From contig NW_006921533.1 of the NCBI RefSeq assembly GCF_000340215.1, forward strand, positions 6,291,424 to 6,355,423: a stretch of 64,000 bases of DNA. The letters are read 5' to 3'. The DNA comes from Pseudocercospora fijiensis CIRAD86. Lineage: Eukaryota > Ascomycota > Dothideomycetes > Mycosphaerellales > Mycosphaerellaceae. This document shows, piece by piece, positions 12,974 to 23,963 of the stretch. The notes beneath the pieces were generated by a model, which was not told where the DNA came from, made no database searches, and worked only from the letters and a program-made list of their open reading frames with translations. Numbering within the stretch: position 1 is the stretch's first letter; each line of letters starts with the position of its first letter. A program made the position numbers and the translations under genes.

Positions 12974-13000
12974 CTTATATAGCTCTTCGAGCTATATAAG
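12974..13000. other. Perfect 12-bp inverted repeat (hairpin) at the satellite edge
   Basis: CTTATATAGCTC is followed by the 3-base loop TTC and then GAGCTATATAAG, a perfect stem. It sits where the satellite ends and the spacer to the first gene begins. No run of T follows on either strand that would suggest a classic terminator. Confidence 0.7.
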
Positions 13001-13843
13001 CCCTAGTCTTATATTAGAAACTAGTCGACAATTCGCAAACACGCAACTTACTTTTGCTCGTAATAGGAATACTTACAGTTATTGCATTTCTTGGCAGCCT
13101 AAACGACATAGGTTACAGGTCTACCTTTACTAATTACTAAACATCCGAAAGCTCCTACCTATATATAAGTAGTAAGCGCTTTGCATTTATATTAAGTTCT
13201 AGACATCGTTGCTAAAGCGGTTAATACGAGAGCGATAGTAGTAGCGAAGGTAAGTATAGACCGTATAGTATTCTTACTTGCTATTTGACGATAGCAATTA
13301 TAAAGGTTAGGTTATATAACTTAAGTAAGACAGCGATCGCAAGCACTATTTGTATAATACTCGCATCTAGGGAAACAACACTTTGCCCTCGATATGATAT
13401 AGTGGCACCGTGGCAATGTAACATATACTAGGATAGACCGCTTAATAGGCCGTCTTGAATACTGGATTAGCACACACTTCGCAGAGTTTAGAAGGCTTCG
13501 ACAGGCCTAGACAAGAGCTTCGTGTCCCGAAATAAGGGGGCCACCCTGTATACAACATAGGTCGTCGTCGTTGCCCAATTTTGATTTCGTAGTAGAAGCC
13601 CAATAATCGAAGAATGGGTCCGTCAGGTATACATTCTACTGCGACAGTGATACAGCTTACTTGGCATCCCGAGATTTGCTCTCACAAACCATCGCCTCCC
13701 CATTGGCTGGCTGGAGCTCGTTCGCTCTCTGCGATTCTCGTGCACGACCTCATTACTGCCACACGTCTGCTCTATGTGAGCCGTCGGCGACCTTCTCCTC
13801 TCTTAACACAACATATCCCGGCAACCGCAGCGTGGCATTCAAG
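13001..13843. other. AT-rich spacer grading into the NUO78 promoter
   Basis: The first 450 bp are AT-rich and repeat-like but do not follow the satellite unit. Base composition becomes gene-like from about 13,440. No gene was found. The last ~250 bp should hold the NUO78 promoter and 5' UTR. Confidence 0.6.
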
Positions 13844-16214
13844 ATGATGCGGAAGCAGCTGTTGCGCTCAATCTCGCGGTCGCCGGCGGTGGTCAGCAAT
13901 GGCAGCCCCGTTGCGCGCACCTTTGCCACGACTGCGAGACGGCAGGCCGATGTCGAGCTCACAGTTGATGGCAAGAAAGTCTCTGTGCCAGGTAATGGAG
14001 CATACGGATGATACTGATTGGCATGGCATTGGCATGCTGACGATTCGTTTCAGCCGGATCTGCCCTCATCCAAGCATGCGAGAAAGCCGGCGTAACGATC
14101 CCACGATACTGCTACCACGAAAAGCTCATGATTGCCGGGAACTGCAGAATGTGCCTGGTCGAAGTCGAGCGCGCACCAAAGCCTGTAGCATCTTGTGCAT
14201 GGCCTGTACAGCCCGGAATGGTGGTTAAGACAAATAGCCCCCTCGCACACAAGGCAAGAGAAGGTGTAATGGAATTCCTTTTGGCAAACCATCCCTTGGA
14301 CTGCCCTATTTGCGATCAAGGTGGCGAATGTGACTTGCAAGATCAGAGCATGAGATATGGCGCAGACCGCGGGCGCTTTCACGAAATGGGCGGCAAGCGA
14401 GCCGTCGAGAATAAGAATATTGGACCTCTCGTCAAGGTATTTATACAGAGGAGAAACGTGCATATTGGATGTTGACTTGACATGCTTAGACATCCATGAA
14501 CCGCTGCATTCACTGTACACGATGCGTACGATTTGCAAATGATGTTGCTGGCGCACCTGAACTTGGCAGCACAGGACGTGGCAACGACCTCCAAATCGGA
14601 ACATACCTCGAGACCGCGCTCGACACCGAGCTTTCTGGAAACGTCATCGATCTTTGCCCTGTTGGTGCCCTCACCTCGAAGCCATACGCTTTCCGAGCAC
14701 GTCCGTGGGAACTTCAGCACACTGAGACGGTAGATGTCATGAACGGCTTGGGAAGCAACATCCGGGTAGACGCCCGTGGACTGCAGGTCATGCGAATTCT
14801 GCCGCGACTCAATGATGACATTAATGAGGAATGGATTGACGACCGAAGTCGATTTGCTTGCGATGGTCTCAGCACACAGCGTTTGACTACTCCACTCATC
14901 CGAAGAGATAACCAGTTCCAGCCAGCTACATGGGAGAATGTACTAGTCGAGATTAAGGACAAGTTTGATCAAATACAACCAAGGGGTGACGAGATGAAGT
15001 TTGTTGCTGGCGAATTGATTGACACCGAGACTATGGTTGCCGCGAAGGATCTTGCCAATAAGCTCGGATCTGAAAATCTTGCTCTCGACCAGCCGCAGGG
15101 CTCTTCACCTCTTGCCCACGGGATCGATGTCCGCTCCAACTACGCCTTCAACTCCAAGATCACTGGGGTCGAGGAGGCAGATGTCATTCTTCTTGTCGGA
15201 ACCAATCCGAGATGGGAAGCCTCCGTGCTTAATGCCAGGATACGAAAGCAGTGGCTGCGCTCTGACCTCGAGGTCGGTGTTGTCGGCCAGGACTTTGAAT
15301 CAACGTTCGACTACGAGAGCCTTGGTTACAGCGCTAAGGACTTGAACAGCGCCCTTGGTGGTGCTTTCGGCGAGAAGCTGAAGTCGGCCAAGAAGCCCAT
15401 GATTATCGTCGGCTCTGGCGCAGTGGAACACCCAGATGCCAAGTCCATTTACGAATCTGTCGGCTCTTTCGTAGAGAAGAACAAGGCCAACTTCCAGACT
15501 CCAGAGTGGAACGGCTACAACGTCCTCCAGCGAGCTGCTTCTCGCGCTGGTGCTTTTGAGGTTGGCTGGACTGTGTCGAATCCAGAGACAGCCAACGTCA
15601 AGCCTAAGGTTATGTGGCTTCTTGGTGCTGACGAGATCAGCGCTGCCGATATTCCAAAGGATACCTTTGTGATCTACCAAGGCCACCACGGAGACCGAGC
15701 GGCAGCCCTCGCAGACGTCGTGCTGCCAGGCGCAGCGTACACCGAGAAGGGTGTGACATATGTCAACACCGAGGGTCGTGTCCAGATGTCACGAGCCGCC
15801 ACATCCACATACGGCGCTGCACGAGACGACTGGAAGATCATTCGTGCTGTTTCGGAAGCACTTGAAAAGCCACTACCATATGATGACATCGAAGCACTAC
15901 GAGACCGCATGGAGGAGGTATCACCTGCTCTCCGAAGATATGACATTGTCGAGCCAACATCGCAAGAGGCTCAGGCACTAAGCAAGGTCCAGCTTGTCGA
16001 GCAGAACAAGGGCGCCACCGCTAGTGGCGAGCCACTGCGACGAGTGATTGAGAACTTTTACTTCACAAACAGCGTGACGCGATCATCACCGACAATGGCA
16101 AGATGTTCAGCGGCAAAAGCAGCGAAGGACCCGCATACGAATTTTATGGCACCGGGTGAGCCAAACCCACAAGTTGGGTATGGTCCACAAGAATTAGCCG
16201 GAGCGAGCGCATAA
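13844..16214 (+). CDS. nuo78: NADH:ubiquinone oxidoreductase 78-kDa subunit (complex I)
   Basis: This is the electron-entry subunit of mitochondrial complex I (NDUFS1/NuoG family) and carries the N1b, N4 and N5 iron-sulfur clusters. Exons: 13,844-13,991, 14,054-14,436 and 14,490-16,214, giving 751 aa, close to the usual ~740. The N-terminus is Arg-rich and suits mitochondrial import. The [2Fe-2S] pattern C-x10-C-x2-C-x13-C spans the exon-2 residues [16 protein letters not shown] and onward. Next come [14 protein letters not shown] (His-x3-Cys cluster), then [10 protein letters not shown] and CPVGAL in exon 3, followed by the molybdopterin-oxidoreductase-like domain. Both introns are short with GTAATG and GTATTT donors. 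The start is the first of two adjacent ATGs. The gene lies directly beside the repeat block yet shows no damage. Confidence 0.96.
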
Positions 16215-16578
16215 GGATTGATTGCACGAAAGTAGATGGGATGGGAATGTACATAGTACAGGCGCATGAGGCGTTTACACGAAAATATCGTGTATGTACA
16301 CCAATACAACCAGATTTCATGTGTGCAGAGACATGACTTTCCCGCGTTCTCTACCAACCATCCGTTTGGCTTGAACTTCTTCCCTTGTTTGCGAGATGCG
16401 GATTGAATGCCTCTACTTATTCGTAACAAGTGCGCTCCTCAACCTGGCTGGCAGGCTTTCGCGCACGTCTTCATTTACTATGCATACCCGAGCGAGCCCA
16501 TCTCTAGACCCATCCACAAACGCCTCGCCATGATGCAAGAGCAGGCAGGTAGGAGTATCACCTCGCCGGCACCTCAAC
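16215..16578. other. Convergent 3' intergenic region (NUO78 / proteasome alpha6)
   Basis: Two genes end facing each other across 364 bp. Short open frames here are antisense or UTR sequence. No conserved product or RNA gene is visible. Confidence 0.6.
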
Positions 16579-17457
16579 CTACGAATCCACCTCCATGCCC
16601 TCACCTCCCTCCGGCCGATTCTCAAACGTCGTCTCGAGATAGTTCGCAATCTCCTGCCCCTCGTACAACTTGAAGTTCTCCTCCACACCACCAACACCTA
16701 TACTCGTATTCTCCACCGTCAACTCCTTATCCTGACTCAAACTATCCTTGAGCGCCCTCAACGCATGCTTAATCAGCTCCTCCCGCGTCGAATCTGCAAA
16801 CTCCTCCAGATTCCTCTCCAAATACGTTCTCGCCATCTGACTCCTCGCCCCAATCCCACATGCCACCATTTCTTGGGTGACTCCCGAAGGCTGGAATTCG
16901 AATAAGTGTGGTCCGTTGGCGTCGCAGCCTGCGATGAGGAGACCGACGCCGTAAGGGCGTTTTCCGTATTGTTGGGTGTTGGTTTGTGCGCGGTCGCCGA
17001 TGCGGGAGGTTATTTCGGAGAGGAGGATGGGACGGTCATAGGTTAGGCGTGAGGCGAGGGATTGTTGTTTCATGAAGTTGGAGAGAACACGGGCGTCGGA
17101 GGCGAGGCCGGCGAGGGCTATGCCGTAGTGCGTGTCGATTGGGATTACTTTGCGCTGGTAGGAGGAGAGTTCTTCTGCGTTGCGCTGTGGGGAGATGGGT
17201 TAGTGGTGATGGGTGGATAATTATGGTGATGTCGATGGATGTGTTACCTTGAGTGCTGCGAGGACTGCGTGGGTCTTGCTGACGATGCCGACGACTACGG
17301 AGCCTTGCTTGACTGCTTCTTGTGCGTATTCGACCTGGAAGATGCGGCCCTGGGGTGAGCTGGCTGATGGTCAGTCCAAAGGCCAATGTGCACAGCGCTT
17401 CGTATTCGGTGATGCTCACAAGGTGACGGAGTCGTTGTCGTAATTGTTTCTGAACAT
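16579..17457 (-). CDS. pre5: 20S proteasome subunit alpha6
   Basis: This is an alpha-ring subunit of the 20S core proteasome (PSMA1 / yeast Pre5 type). Exons in transcript order: 17,457-17,420, 17,359-17,248 and 17,184-16,579, giving 251 aa, as expected for the family. The product starts [20 protein letters not shown], with the typical alpha-subunit N-terminal motif SPQGR-x-QVEYA. It continues with [14 protein letters not shown] and [14 protein letters not shown], and has [12 protein letters not shown] near the middle. The acidic tail (EGMEVDS) also suits PSMA1 orthologues. Exon 1 encodes only 12.7 codons. The second intron holds a GTAACA donor. It is transcribed divergently from VPS55 across a 339-bp promoter region. 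Confidence 0.95.
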
Positions 17458-17796
17458 CTTGGCGGTCTGTTGTCTGCTGTAGCTGGGGTGTGTGCAGTAT
17501 TCAGTGGATGTTGTTCAGCAGATGGAGTGAGGTGGGAGCAGCTTGAGGTGTTTCGCGTCGCTCGAGAAGGAGCTCTCCACCGACAGGGTCCGAGCGGCTG
17601 CCTTCGCGCAAACCAAGCAGCTCATCGGTCATCACCATCTCCACAGTGAAACATCATCCACCACCGCCGCTTCGCAAGGATCGAGAAATGGTACAGCACA
17701 ATCACAGATAGCTACGCGATTCCGAGATAATACGAACAGTCCCTACGTCCCCAACAAAGACCTCCACGGATTTCATCCGACGCAGCTGCAGCCGCC
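17458..17796. promoter_or_regulatory. Divergent promoter region of pre5 and vps55
   Basis: The start codons of two divergently transcribed genes lie 339 bp apart, so both promoters must share this interval. I saw no proteasome-type element that I would defend from reading alone. Confidence 0.55.
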
Positions 17797-18318
17797 ATGG
17801 CGATGGCAGGCCTTAAGACCATAATCGTCCTCTCCTTCGTATGTTCCTCGTAGATCCTAGCTTCTGCCAATCTACTCACTGCGGCATACAGATACTCGCC
17901 ATCGGCTTTCTGCTGGTCATCCTCTCCTCAGCACTCTTCGAATCCTACCTCACTCTGCTCGTAGTTGCGACATACGTAATCGCGCCTCTGCCTAATTGGA
18001 TATGCGCAAAAGCACAACAACAGGACGACTTTATGGACAATGGCAGCAGCAGTATCATTGAGCTGGGAAGATTCATCACGGGCTTCTTAGTGGTCATGGG
18101 AATTGGTGTGTACAGTAGGCACGCAACCGCTCGCGTGACCAGGTTTCAGACACAACGAGAACAGGCGCTGATACAAAGGCATAGCTCTCCCCGTTATTCT
18201 GGCACACTGCGATCAGATCAAGATTCCCGCTATGATCATGAGTATCATCGGAGGTCTGCTGATTTATGGGACCATTATATCCTTCACCCTGTTCTTCCGA
18301 GAACAGGAAGAATTTTAA
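17797..18318 (+). CDS. vps55: Vacuolar protein sorting protein 55 (Vps55/OB-RGRP family)
   Basis: This small four-helix endosomal membrane protein works with Vps68 in late endosome-to-vacuole transport. Exons: 17,797-17,838, 17,892-18,105 and 18,185-18,318, giving 129 aa. The spliced product contains the family hallmarks: GLKTIIVLSF at the N-terminus, then a hydrophobic helix, VATYVIAPLPNWIC, the DDFMDNG loop, GRFITGFLVVMGI, and a last helix with IGGLLIYGTII ending FREQEEF. The ATG at 17,797 has a strong GCCGCC context; one codon later is a second ATG (17,803) that fungal homologues may use. Exon 1 is only 42 nt, so the gene is easily missed without splicing. Confidence 0.94.
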
Positions 18319-19096
18319 TGCTGACAGCAGTTCGTTCGGCAGTGTCGATATCTTTCAGCTATGGACATGTTTTGCCCCTGAGTTCCACTTCCGTGACGGC
18401 GTGATCTAATTTGCATGACCTCTTGGCATATGAAGAATGCTTGCTACAATCATTGACCTTCTCCGCTTGTGCGAACTCCTCTGCAAGGCTGCCCAGCTGC
18501 CTGTACTCCTGCGATCTGGCACTTGATAATGTCTTACGCAGCTGAAGCACTTCGAGCCTGCAACCCACCGGCTCGAATACGGTACTCGGAGGCTTTTCAG
18601 GGGAGGAACAGCATGCTGCTGTACCTGAAACCAACCCTCGCAGAACCCTAGCCATTGCTTAGCAAGACCAACCGCAGCTATGTCGATTGTCTCAGATGCT
18701 ACACTGTTTCAATGCTGTATGCTGACTTCGTGCGATTGACTGACAGAGAGTTCGTCTGTGAGTATTTTTAGGCCATGCGATATGGGAGATGAGGCTTGTG
18801 TGGACGTTGTTCCTGGCCTCCGTCCAGCATCGCGCAATGAGGGTTTGGGATGCCTGTCTCCAGACTCCATCCCTCAAGGATGTGAATCTGGTCATAGCAC
18901 CTCCAACACGATCACAGCTGGCCGGCCATTATTCTGGGCGGCGGCCGCATCTTGCGACTTCGAAACTGCTGCTCAAACACGCACTTGGTTCCAATGCTCG
19001 CCGATGTTATGCGCACGCAATAACGAATTCCTACCGCACAGGAGCCGGTCTCCACAACTCGAGTAACCGGCAAGAAGCCAAACGCTAGGGGGAATC
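18319..19096. other. Intergenic region upstream of the rhodopsin-domain gene
   Basis: This 778-bp interval holds the VPS55 3' UTR and the promoter of the next gene. Several open frames of 60-100 codons overlap one another on both strands, without any recognisable domain or start context. I treat them as noise. Confidence 0.5.
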
Positions 19097-20621
19097 ATGG
19101 TGCTGTACGGATATGCCTCCAATGAGGCCGTAATAGCTGTCACAGTCGCAATGCCGACTGTGGCTGCATTGCTCACGAGTTTGCGAATGTATGCGAGACT
19201 GGCAGTTACCAAGAATGCGGGATGGGATGACGCTGCCATATCAGTCGCTTTGGTACAACTTCCACACAGAGCGCGCTAGTGGACATCGGATTCAAAACTA
19301 ACACTGCTCACATAGCTCGCCTCGATCGGCACGACCGTAACGATGATCGCGCAAACCAGTCATGGGCTCGGACAACACATATCAGAAGTGAAGAAGCCCG
19401 ACCTCAAATTATATCTGCGCGAGTTCTGGGCCATGATCATCGTATACAATATCTCCCTCACCTTCACGAAGCTATCGATCTTATTCCAATACCTGCGCAT
19501 ATTCCCACAGAAGCCGTTCCGAATGGCGACGTTTACGGTAATGGGGATTGTCATATGCTATGCACTCTGGAGATTCTTCTCTGCGGTCTTCACCTGCGTT
19601 CCTGTACAAGCTTGTGAGTAGCAGCAGGAAAAGCTCGATGAACACGGACAATTTCGAATGCTGATCGTATAGTCTGGGACCATTCGATCAAACACAAGAC
19701 ATGTCAGAATCGAAACGCGCTATCGTGAGTACAACGGCACTTATCATCAACAAAGCTCCCGATCGCTGACATGACATTATCCATCAAGCATGGCGAGCAC
19801 ATCGCTCAACATGACAACCGACATAATCATAGCCCTCCTCCCTCTCCCCGTCCTCAACAAACTTCAACTCCCCAGTCGCCAACGTTTTGCCCTCATGGGC
19901 GTCTTCGCACTCGCAGGCCTCGTCGTCATAATCTCCATCCTCCGCTTACCTGCCCTGCACGTCCTCATGACTTCAACAGATACGACATATCAGAATCCAA
20001 TGGCGGGTAGGTAAACACGTATCACGGTGAGGAAGACTCGCTAACTCTCGTCTTATAGCAATCTGGTCCAGCATCGAAATCAACGTGGGAATCATGTGTT
20101 CCTGCTTACCTACCCTGAGATGCCTCTTTCCCAAGATATTCCGCAGTGCGACCTATGCCGTTTCTGGTGGAAGCCATGATCAGAAATTCTCTGGAAACGG
20201 TCATCACGAACAGGTTAGCTACAACAGGTACCGAAAGTCTTTCGGCTTCGGAAGCAACAACGCATCCAGCAAAGGAGGTCAAGGTTCATTCGCCGGGAAA
20301 TTCAGCTCTGGAAACGTCACATCATCCTCTTCTGCACCAACGTATAAAAACTCCATCACCGCCTCCCATACCTCGCACAAATCGAGTTTCTCGAGACCTT
20401 TGGGCAGATTTGACAGGAATGATAGGGAATTATTGAATTCTTTGGATGAGATCGAGTTGAATTGTACCAGTATGGATGGGCGGCGTGCAGATAGGAATTC
20501 CTATGGGAATAAAATCGTCGTGCAGACGGAGATTCAACAGGTGGAATCTGCGAGGAGTTTTGCGGAGAAGGATGCTTCTGTGAGGGATTTGGCGAAGATG
20601 GATCAGAGGGAGATGGTGTAG
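19097..20621 (+). CDS. Rhodopsin-domain integral membrane protein (PTH11/SAT4-like)
   Basis: This is a seven-helix fungal membrane protein of the rhodopsin-domain family, which includes PTH11-like receptors. Exons: 19,097-19,252, 19,316-19,613, 19,673-19,724, 19,789-20,006 and 20,059-20,621, giving 428 aa. The first helix follows the N-terminal YGYASNEAVIAV. The DD motif of the first loop is present (GWDDAAI). Helices 3-4 are in exon 2, ending with the conserved Cys pair region (TCVPVQAFWD after splicing). Exon 4 carries DIIIALLPLPVLNKLQ and exon 5 IWSSIEINVGIMCSCLPTLR, both typical. The ~150-residue cytoplasmic tail is Ser-rich. Family members sense surface or chemical cues in some plant pathogens; the ligand here is unknown. 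Confidence 0.88.
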
Positions 20622-20880
20622 TTGATGTGTATAGATATTGTTGATCCAAATAGTTCGTGTTTGTCGTAAATTGAAGCAGGTATAGGATCACCCCAACTGA
20701 GACTCATTCCCCGAGCCCAGGGAATCCCGGGTGCAAGGAAGCTTCACAGTCTTGGCGCCTGACAAGCTCGCAACTTCGACTTCGCAAAGACCAGCTGCAT
20801 CACAAACCTTCCATATACCAAATCTGGCACAGCAACGACATTCAATGACATGCGCTCAAGATGAGTTCTCCTAGCCGAAG

Positions 20881-22056
20881 ATGCTGGACTTCATGGACTA
20901 TGTCCAGGCAGCCTTCTACAAGAGGTCCCACTGGAACGTGGATAACAGCTATGCCTCCCTGACCACAACCTCGCATAACATCCTCGATTTCAGCATCCCA
21001 TCTGGCATACGCTTGCACGTGTCCTCGCTATCGGCACCAAACTTCGCGACATCATACACTGTCGCCAGCAAAGGCGTGGTAGATGGCTCTCTCAGCTTTC
21101 TCTACTCCAGCCTGGGCCTCCGAGTCGCGAGCAGAAGCAGCGACCTACCACTGAGCCGGCTTGTGAGAGGGTACAGGCATCTTCAAGAGCTAGACAGAGT
21201 GGATGGAGCTGGATGGAATGCTGGCATAGATGGTGAAAAGCTGGGCAAGAAAGATGCACTCCTATATGGCAGGTTGTACCTACCATCGAGCACGCTCGAG
21301 GCTCTCTATCTCAGGCGTATCAGTAGTACAAGACTGCTGCGCTTGAACGCTGTATCCGACAGCAGTCTGCCGAGCGGTGGCACAATTCTCGCAGTTTTGC
21401 AGAACGACTGTGGCAAATACAGCACCGAGTATCTCTACTCAACAGACAGTGCTTTGCTGGGAGTCCGAGGATTGTACAACTTTGGCTATGATCCTCGCTT
21501 TCCCGAGCACCAGCCTTCTACTAGAGCACCAGCTCACCCATGGGATCATCAGAACGGCAGACTTAGTCTTGGAGCTGAAGCATACTTCAGTCCTCTCAAC
21601 AAGTCTGGAGGTCTCAGCACTGGTCTGCGATTCACGACTTTGCCAATTCATACCGGCTTTCCATACACCATGGCGCTTACTGTGAATCCTCTCATGGGCG
21701 GACTAAGCTCTTCGTACGCCGTCAAAGCAGGGCCCAATTTAGCGCTTTGTTCGCGCTTCGACTTCAATTTCTATAGCTACGAGAGCGACGTGGTCGTTGG
21801 CATGGAGCTGTGGCAGAGAAGACAGGCTTCTCCGGAGGTGTCGTGGGCCGAACAGAAACTGCGACCTGGCTGGACGAAGCATGATGATGATGTTACTGGG
21901 GTCCTGAAAGCTCGTATGGACAATCATGGAAGATTAGGTCTGCTGTGGGAATGTCGGTTCAAGGAACTGCTTCTTAGCTTGGGCGCTGGCTTCGATTTGA
22001 GGCAGAAGGAAAGAATGATCGGACGGGTTGGTGTGGAAGTCAGCTATTCCAGTTGA
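20881..22056 (+). CDS. mdm10: Mitochondrial distribution and morphology protein 10
   Basis: This outer-membrane beta-barrel belongs to the ERMES ER-mitochondria tether and also acts with the SAM complex in barrel assembly. It is a single exon of 391 aa. The N-terminus MLDFMDYVQAAFYKRSHWN and the following LDFSIPSGIRL are the conserved start of Mdm10. Strand-like alternation of hydrophobic and polar residues runs to the C-terminus, which ends in a hydrophobic strand (RVGVEVSYSS) suited to a beta-signal. The central loop (about residues 95-125) is variable in the family. Fungal homologues are often somewhat longer. There is no cleavable presequence, as expected for this class. Confidence 0.93.
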   Translation: MLDFMDYVQAAFYKRSHWNVDNSYASLTTTSHNILDFSIPSGIRLHVSSLSAPNFATSYTVASKGVVDGSLSFLYSSLGLRVASRSSDLPLSRLVRGYRHLQELDRVDGAGWNAGIDGEKLGKKDALLYGRLYLPSSTLEALYLRRISSTRLLRLNAVSDSSLPSGGTILAVLQNDCGKYSTEYLYSTDSALLGVRGLYNFGYDPRFPEHQPSTRAPAHPWDHQNGRLSLGAEAYFSPLNKSGGLSTGLRFTTLPIHTGFPYTMALTVNPLMGGLSSSYAVKAGPNLALCSRFDFNFYSYESDVVVGMELWQRRQASPEVSWAEQKLRPGWTKHDDDVTGVLKARMDNHGRLGLLWECRFKELLLSLGAGFDLRQKERMIGRVGVEVSYSS

Positions 22057-22697
22057 GTGAACTTGCGATGGCTTTTTTCAGATGGTTGCAAGGATCAGAT
22101 CCCGTTCAATAAAGTAGAAACTACATCTCATGGAACCTGGATAGAGAGTTGAGCATCAAATGTCTATGGAAGGCAGCGTCGCCTAGGCTTTTAGCATCAT
22201 CTGAAGGCCGGGGCTCCTGCTGAGCATATAGCTTCATATTCCTCCTCTGAGAGACCCTTGCTCTCATGAGAGTGTACTTCGGCACTCCAATGTGGCACTC
22301 CAAAGGGATGCCCAGTGCCAATTGAACAGCCCACATGCAGTGAAGACTAAGTCTGGCCTCTGCAATCTGACTTTCCATACAGGGCGATCTGAACTATTTC
22401 TTGAGCCATGGTGCACGCGGAAATGCTTCCACGTAGACACACAGCGACTGCAGGTACTGCACCTAAAGGATGCGCTTGCTCTCACAGAGACAATGCGACG
22501 CGGTTGCGTTCTCGTTCCTGGTTGTCAAGTAGGCCGATCTCAGGCAAGGATAGCAGAGTGGATAGCCGCCATGAATTGATCGAGGATTGGTTGCATCGAC
22601 CTATCGATACTCGGCTCTCGTAGCAATGATCCTTTAACGAGCGCATCCTCGGTGCTTCAGACCTTCAGCTGATACTTGTACTGCCGAGAAATTCCTT
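22057..22697. other. Convergent intergenic region, nothing recognised
   Basis: This is 641 bp between the ends of MDM10 and the minus-strand membrane-protein gene. Short open frames on both strands overlap each other and show no family resemblance. Confidence 0.5.
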
Positions 22698-23963
22698 TCA
22701 TGGTGTCGTCTGGGCAGTGCTGTATGCTGAGGTCGTCACGCTTTCCATAACGCTCTTCGACGATAACGAAGCAATCAAATCTTTCATCCAGTCACTCATA
22801 GGCACTTGTGCCTTCGGTTCCTGCCATGAGCCCCCCATCACCCAGTCTCCTCGCTTGGGGTTACCTGTAAACTCGTCCAAGAAGAACTTGGCTGTCCTTA
22901 AAGGATCAAGTACCAGCACTTGAAAGAGGTTTCCGGTCAATATGAAGGTCAAGTCGTGCACAAAAGTCATGGCGTCCTCAAGCCCAAGTGGCTTATAGAC
23001 ATGTTCGATCATCCAGCGATCAGCCTCCCAGACATACCAGAGCAGCTCGCCGCGCTTGTCGCCAACCTTCTGCATGACTTCGTTGAAGCGTTTCATCATT
23101 TGCTCCATAGGATGGTATGGCTCGAACTGTTCGTACAGCTTGTCACCTGTCATGATACCAAGTACCTGCTCCTCCTCACTGGGGAAGGTATTGACGGGGA
23201 GATTGAGGTAGGCGTCTTTGAGCGGAAACTCAATGATTCTCGCGGTGACTTGTCGCAGTCCGCGTGGGCTGGCTGAGTAGGAGAGGCCTTCTTCGTGGAG
23301 ATCGGTCAGGTCTACGGGGCCGTCCTCAGCGATGAAATGAATCAGAGCGGGGGCTCTTGTGCTCCATACATTGCATATGAAACCCGCGTTGTGTTTGCAT
23401 CCTGCAACGTACATGCTCGTCTTGTTCAACTTCCGATCGCCCTGCGCGTATCGAGTCGCAGTAACGAACGCCTCATCCCACTCGCTGTAGAAAGGCCAGC
23501 CAAACTCCGTGAGCCAGATCCATTGTTCTCGGCGCTTCATCATGGCAGCAGCATGATTTGTATCGCGCATAATCTTGGTCAAATCAGCGAACTTATCGAT
23601 AGGAGTGTCCAGCTCCACAATCATATCCGGGTCGGAGTACTGGTCGGGAAGAATGAAGCCCAATTTCCGAAACCAATCGTTACTGTTGACACGCAGGACG
23701 GGGAATGAGTTCGTAACCGTGCCTGGCTGGTCTTGAAATTCTTGAAAGCTCATCGCGTTCCCGCCGACTGTCCAGTCCTGGCTCCTGTCCTTGACTTCGT
23801 GTAGCCATTTCTCGGTCCCTTCCCAGACGTGATTGCTATTCCAGAATGCCCAGTATACACCGCCGAAGAGGCCGCCAAAAAGTGGCAGGATTGTGAATGG
23901 CAGGGTTAGTATGAATAGCCATTGGACTGTTTTCCGTAAGATCGCCAGCGATCTGCGCATCAT
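22698..23963 (-). CDS. Conserved hypothetical protein with N-terminal membrane anchor
   Basis: The family is not one I can name. Starting at the MMRRS methionine (23,963) gives 421 aa. Residues about 10-40 form a hydrophobic segment (WLFILTLPFTILPLFGGLFG) that would anchor the protein. The rest is soluble, rich in Trp, Asp and Glu, with well-ordered stretches such as WIWLTEFGWPFYSEWDEAF and a Cys pair (AGCKHNAGFICNVW). The frame stays open upstream to an ATG at 24,305. That extra sequence is low-complexity and lies in the likely promoter, so I prefer 23,963. The C-terminus is Ser/Thr-rich. It is divergent from the M43 protease gene. Confidence 0.72.
   Translation of the reverse strand: MMRRSLAILRKTVQWLFILTLPFTILPLFGGLFGGVYWAFWNSNHVWEGTEKWLHEVKDRSQDWTVGGNAMSFQEFQDQPGTVTNSFPVLRVNSNDWFRKLGFILPDQYSDPDMIVELDTPIDKFADLTKIMRDTNHAAAMMKRREQWIWLTEFGWPFYSEWDEAFVTATRYAQGDRKLNKTSMYVAGCKHNAGFICNVWSTRAPALIHFIAEDGPVDLTDLHEEGLSYSASPRGLRQVTARIIEFPLKDAYLNLPVNTFPSEEEQVLGIMTGDKLYEQFEPYHPMEQMMKRFNEVMQKVGDKRGELLWYVWEADRWMIEHVYKPLGLEDAMTFVHDLTFILTGNLFQVLVLDPLRTAKFFLDEFTGNPKRGDWVMGGSWQEPKAQVPMSDWMKDLIASLSSKSVMESVTTSAYSTAQTTP

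Noticed and set aside
18758..19088. Two overlapping plus-strand frames upstream of the rhodopsin-domain gene as a 5' exon
   Set aside because: The first transmembrane helix is complete without them, and neither has a domain or a convincing splice to 19,097.
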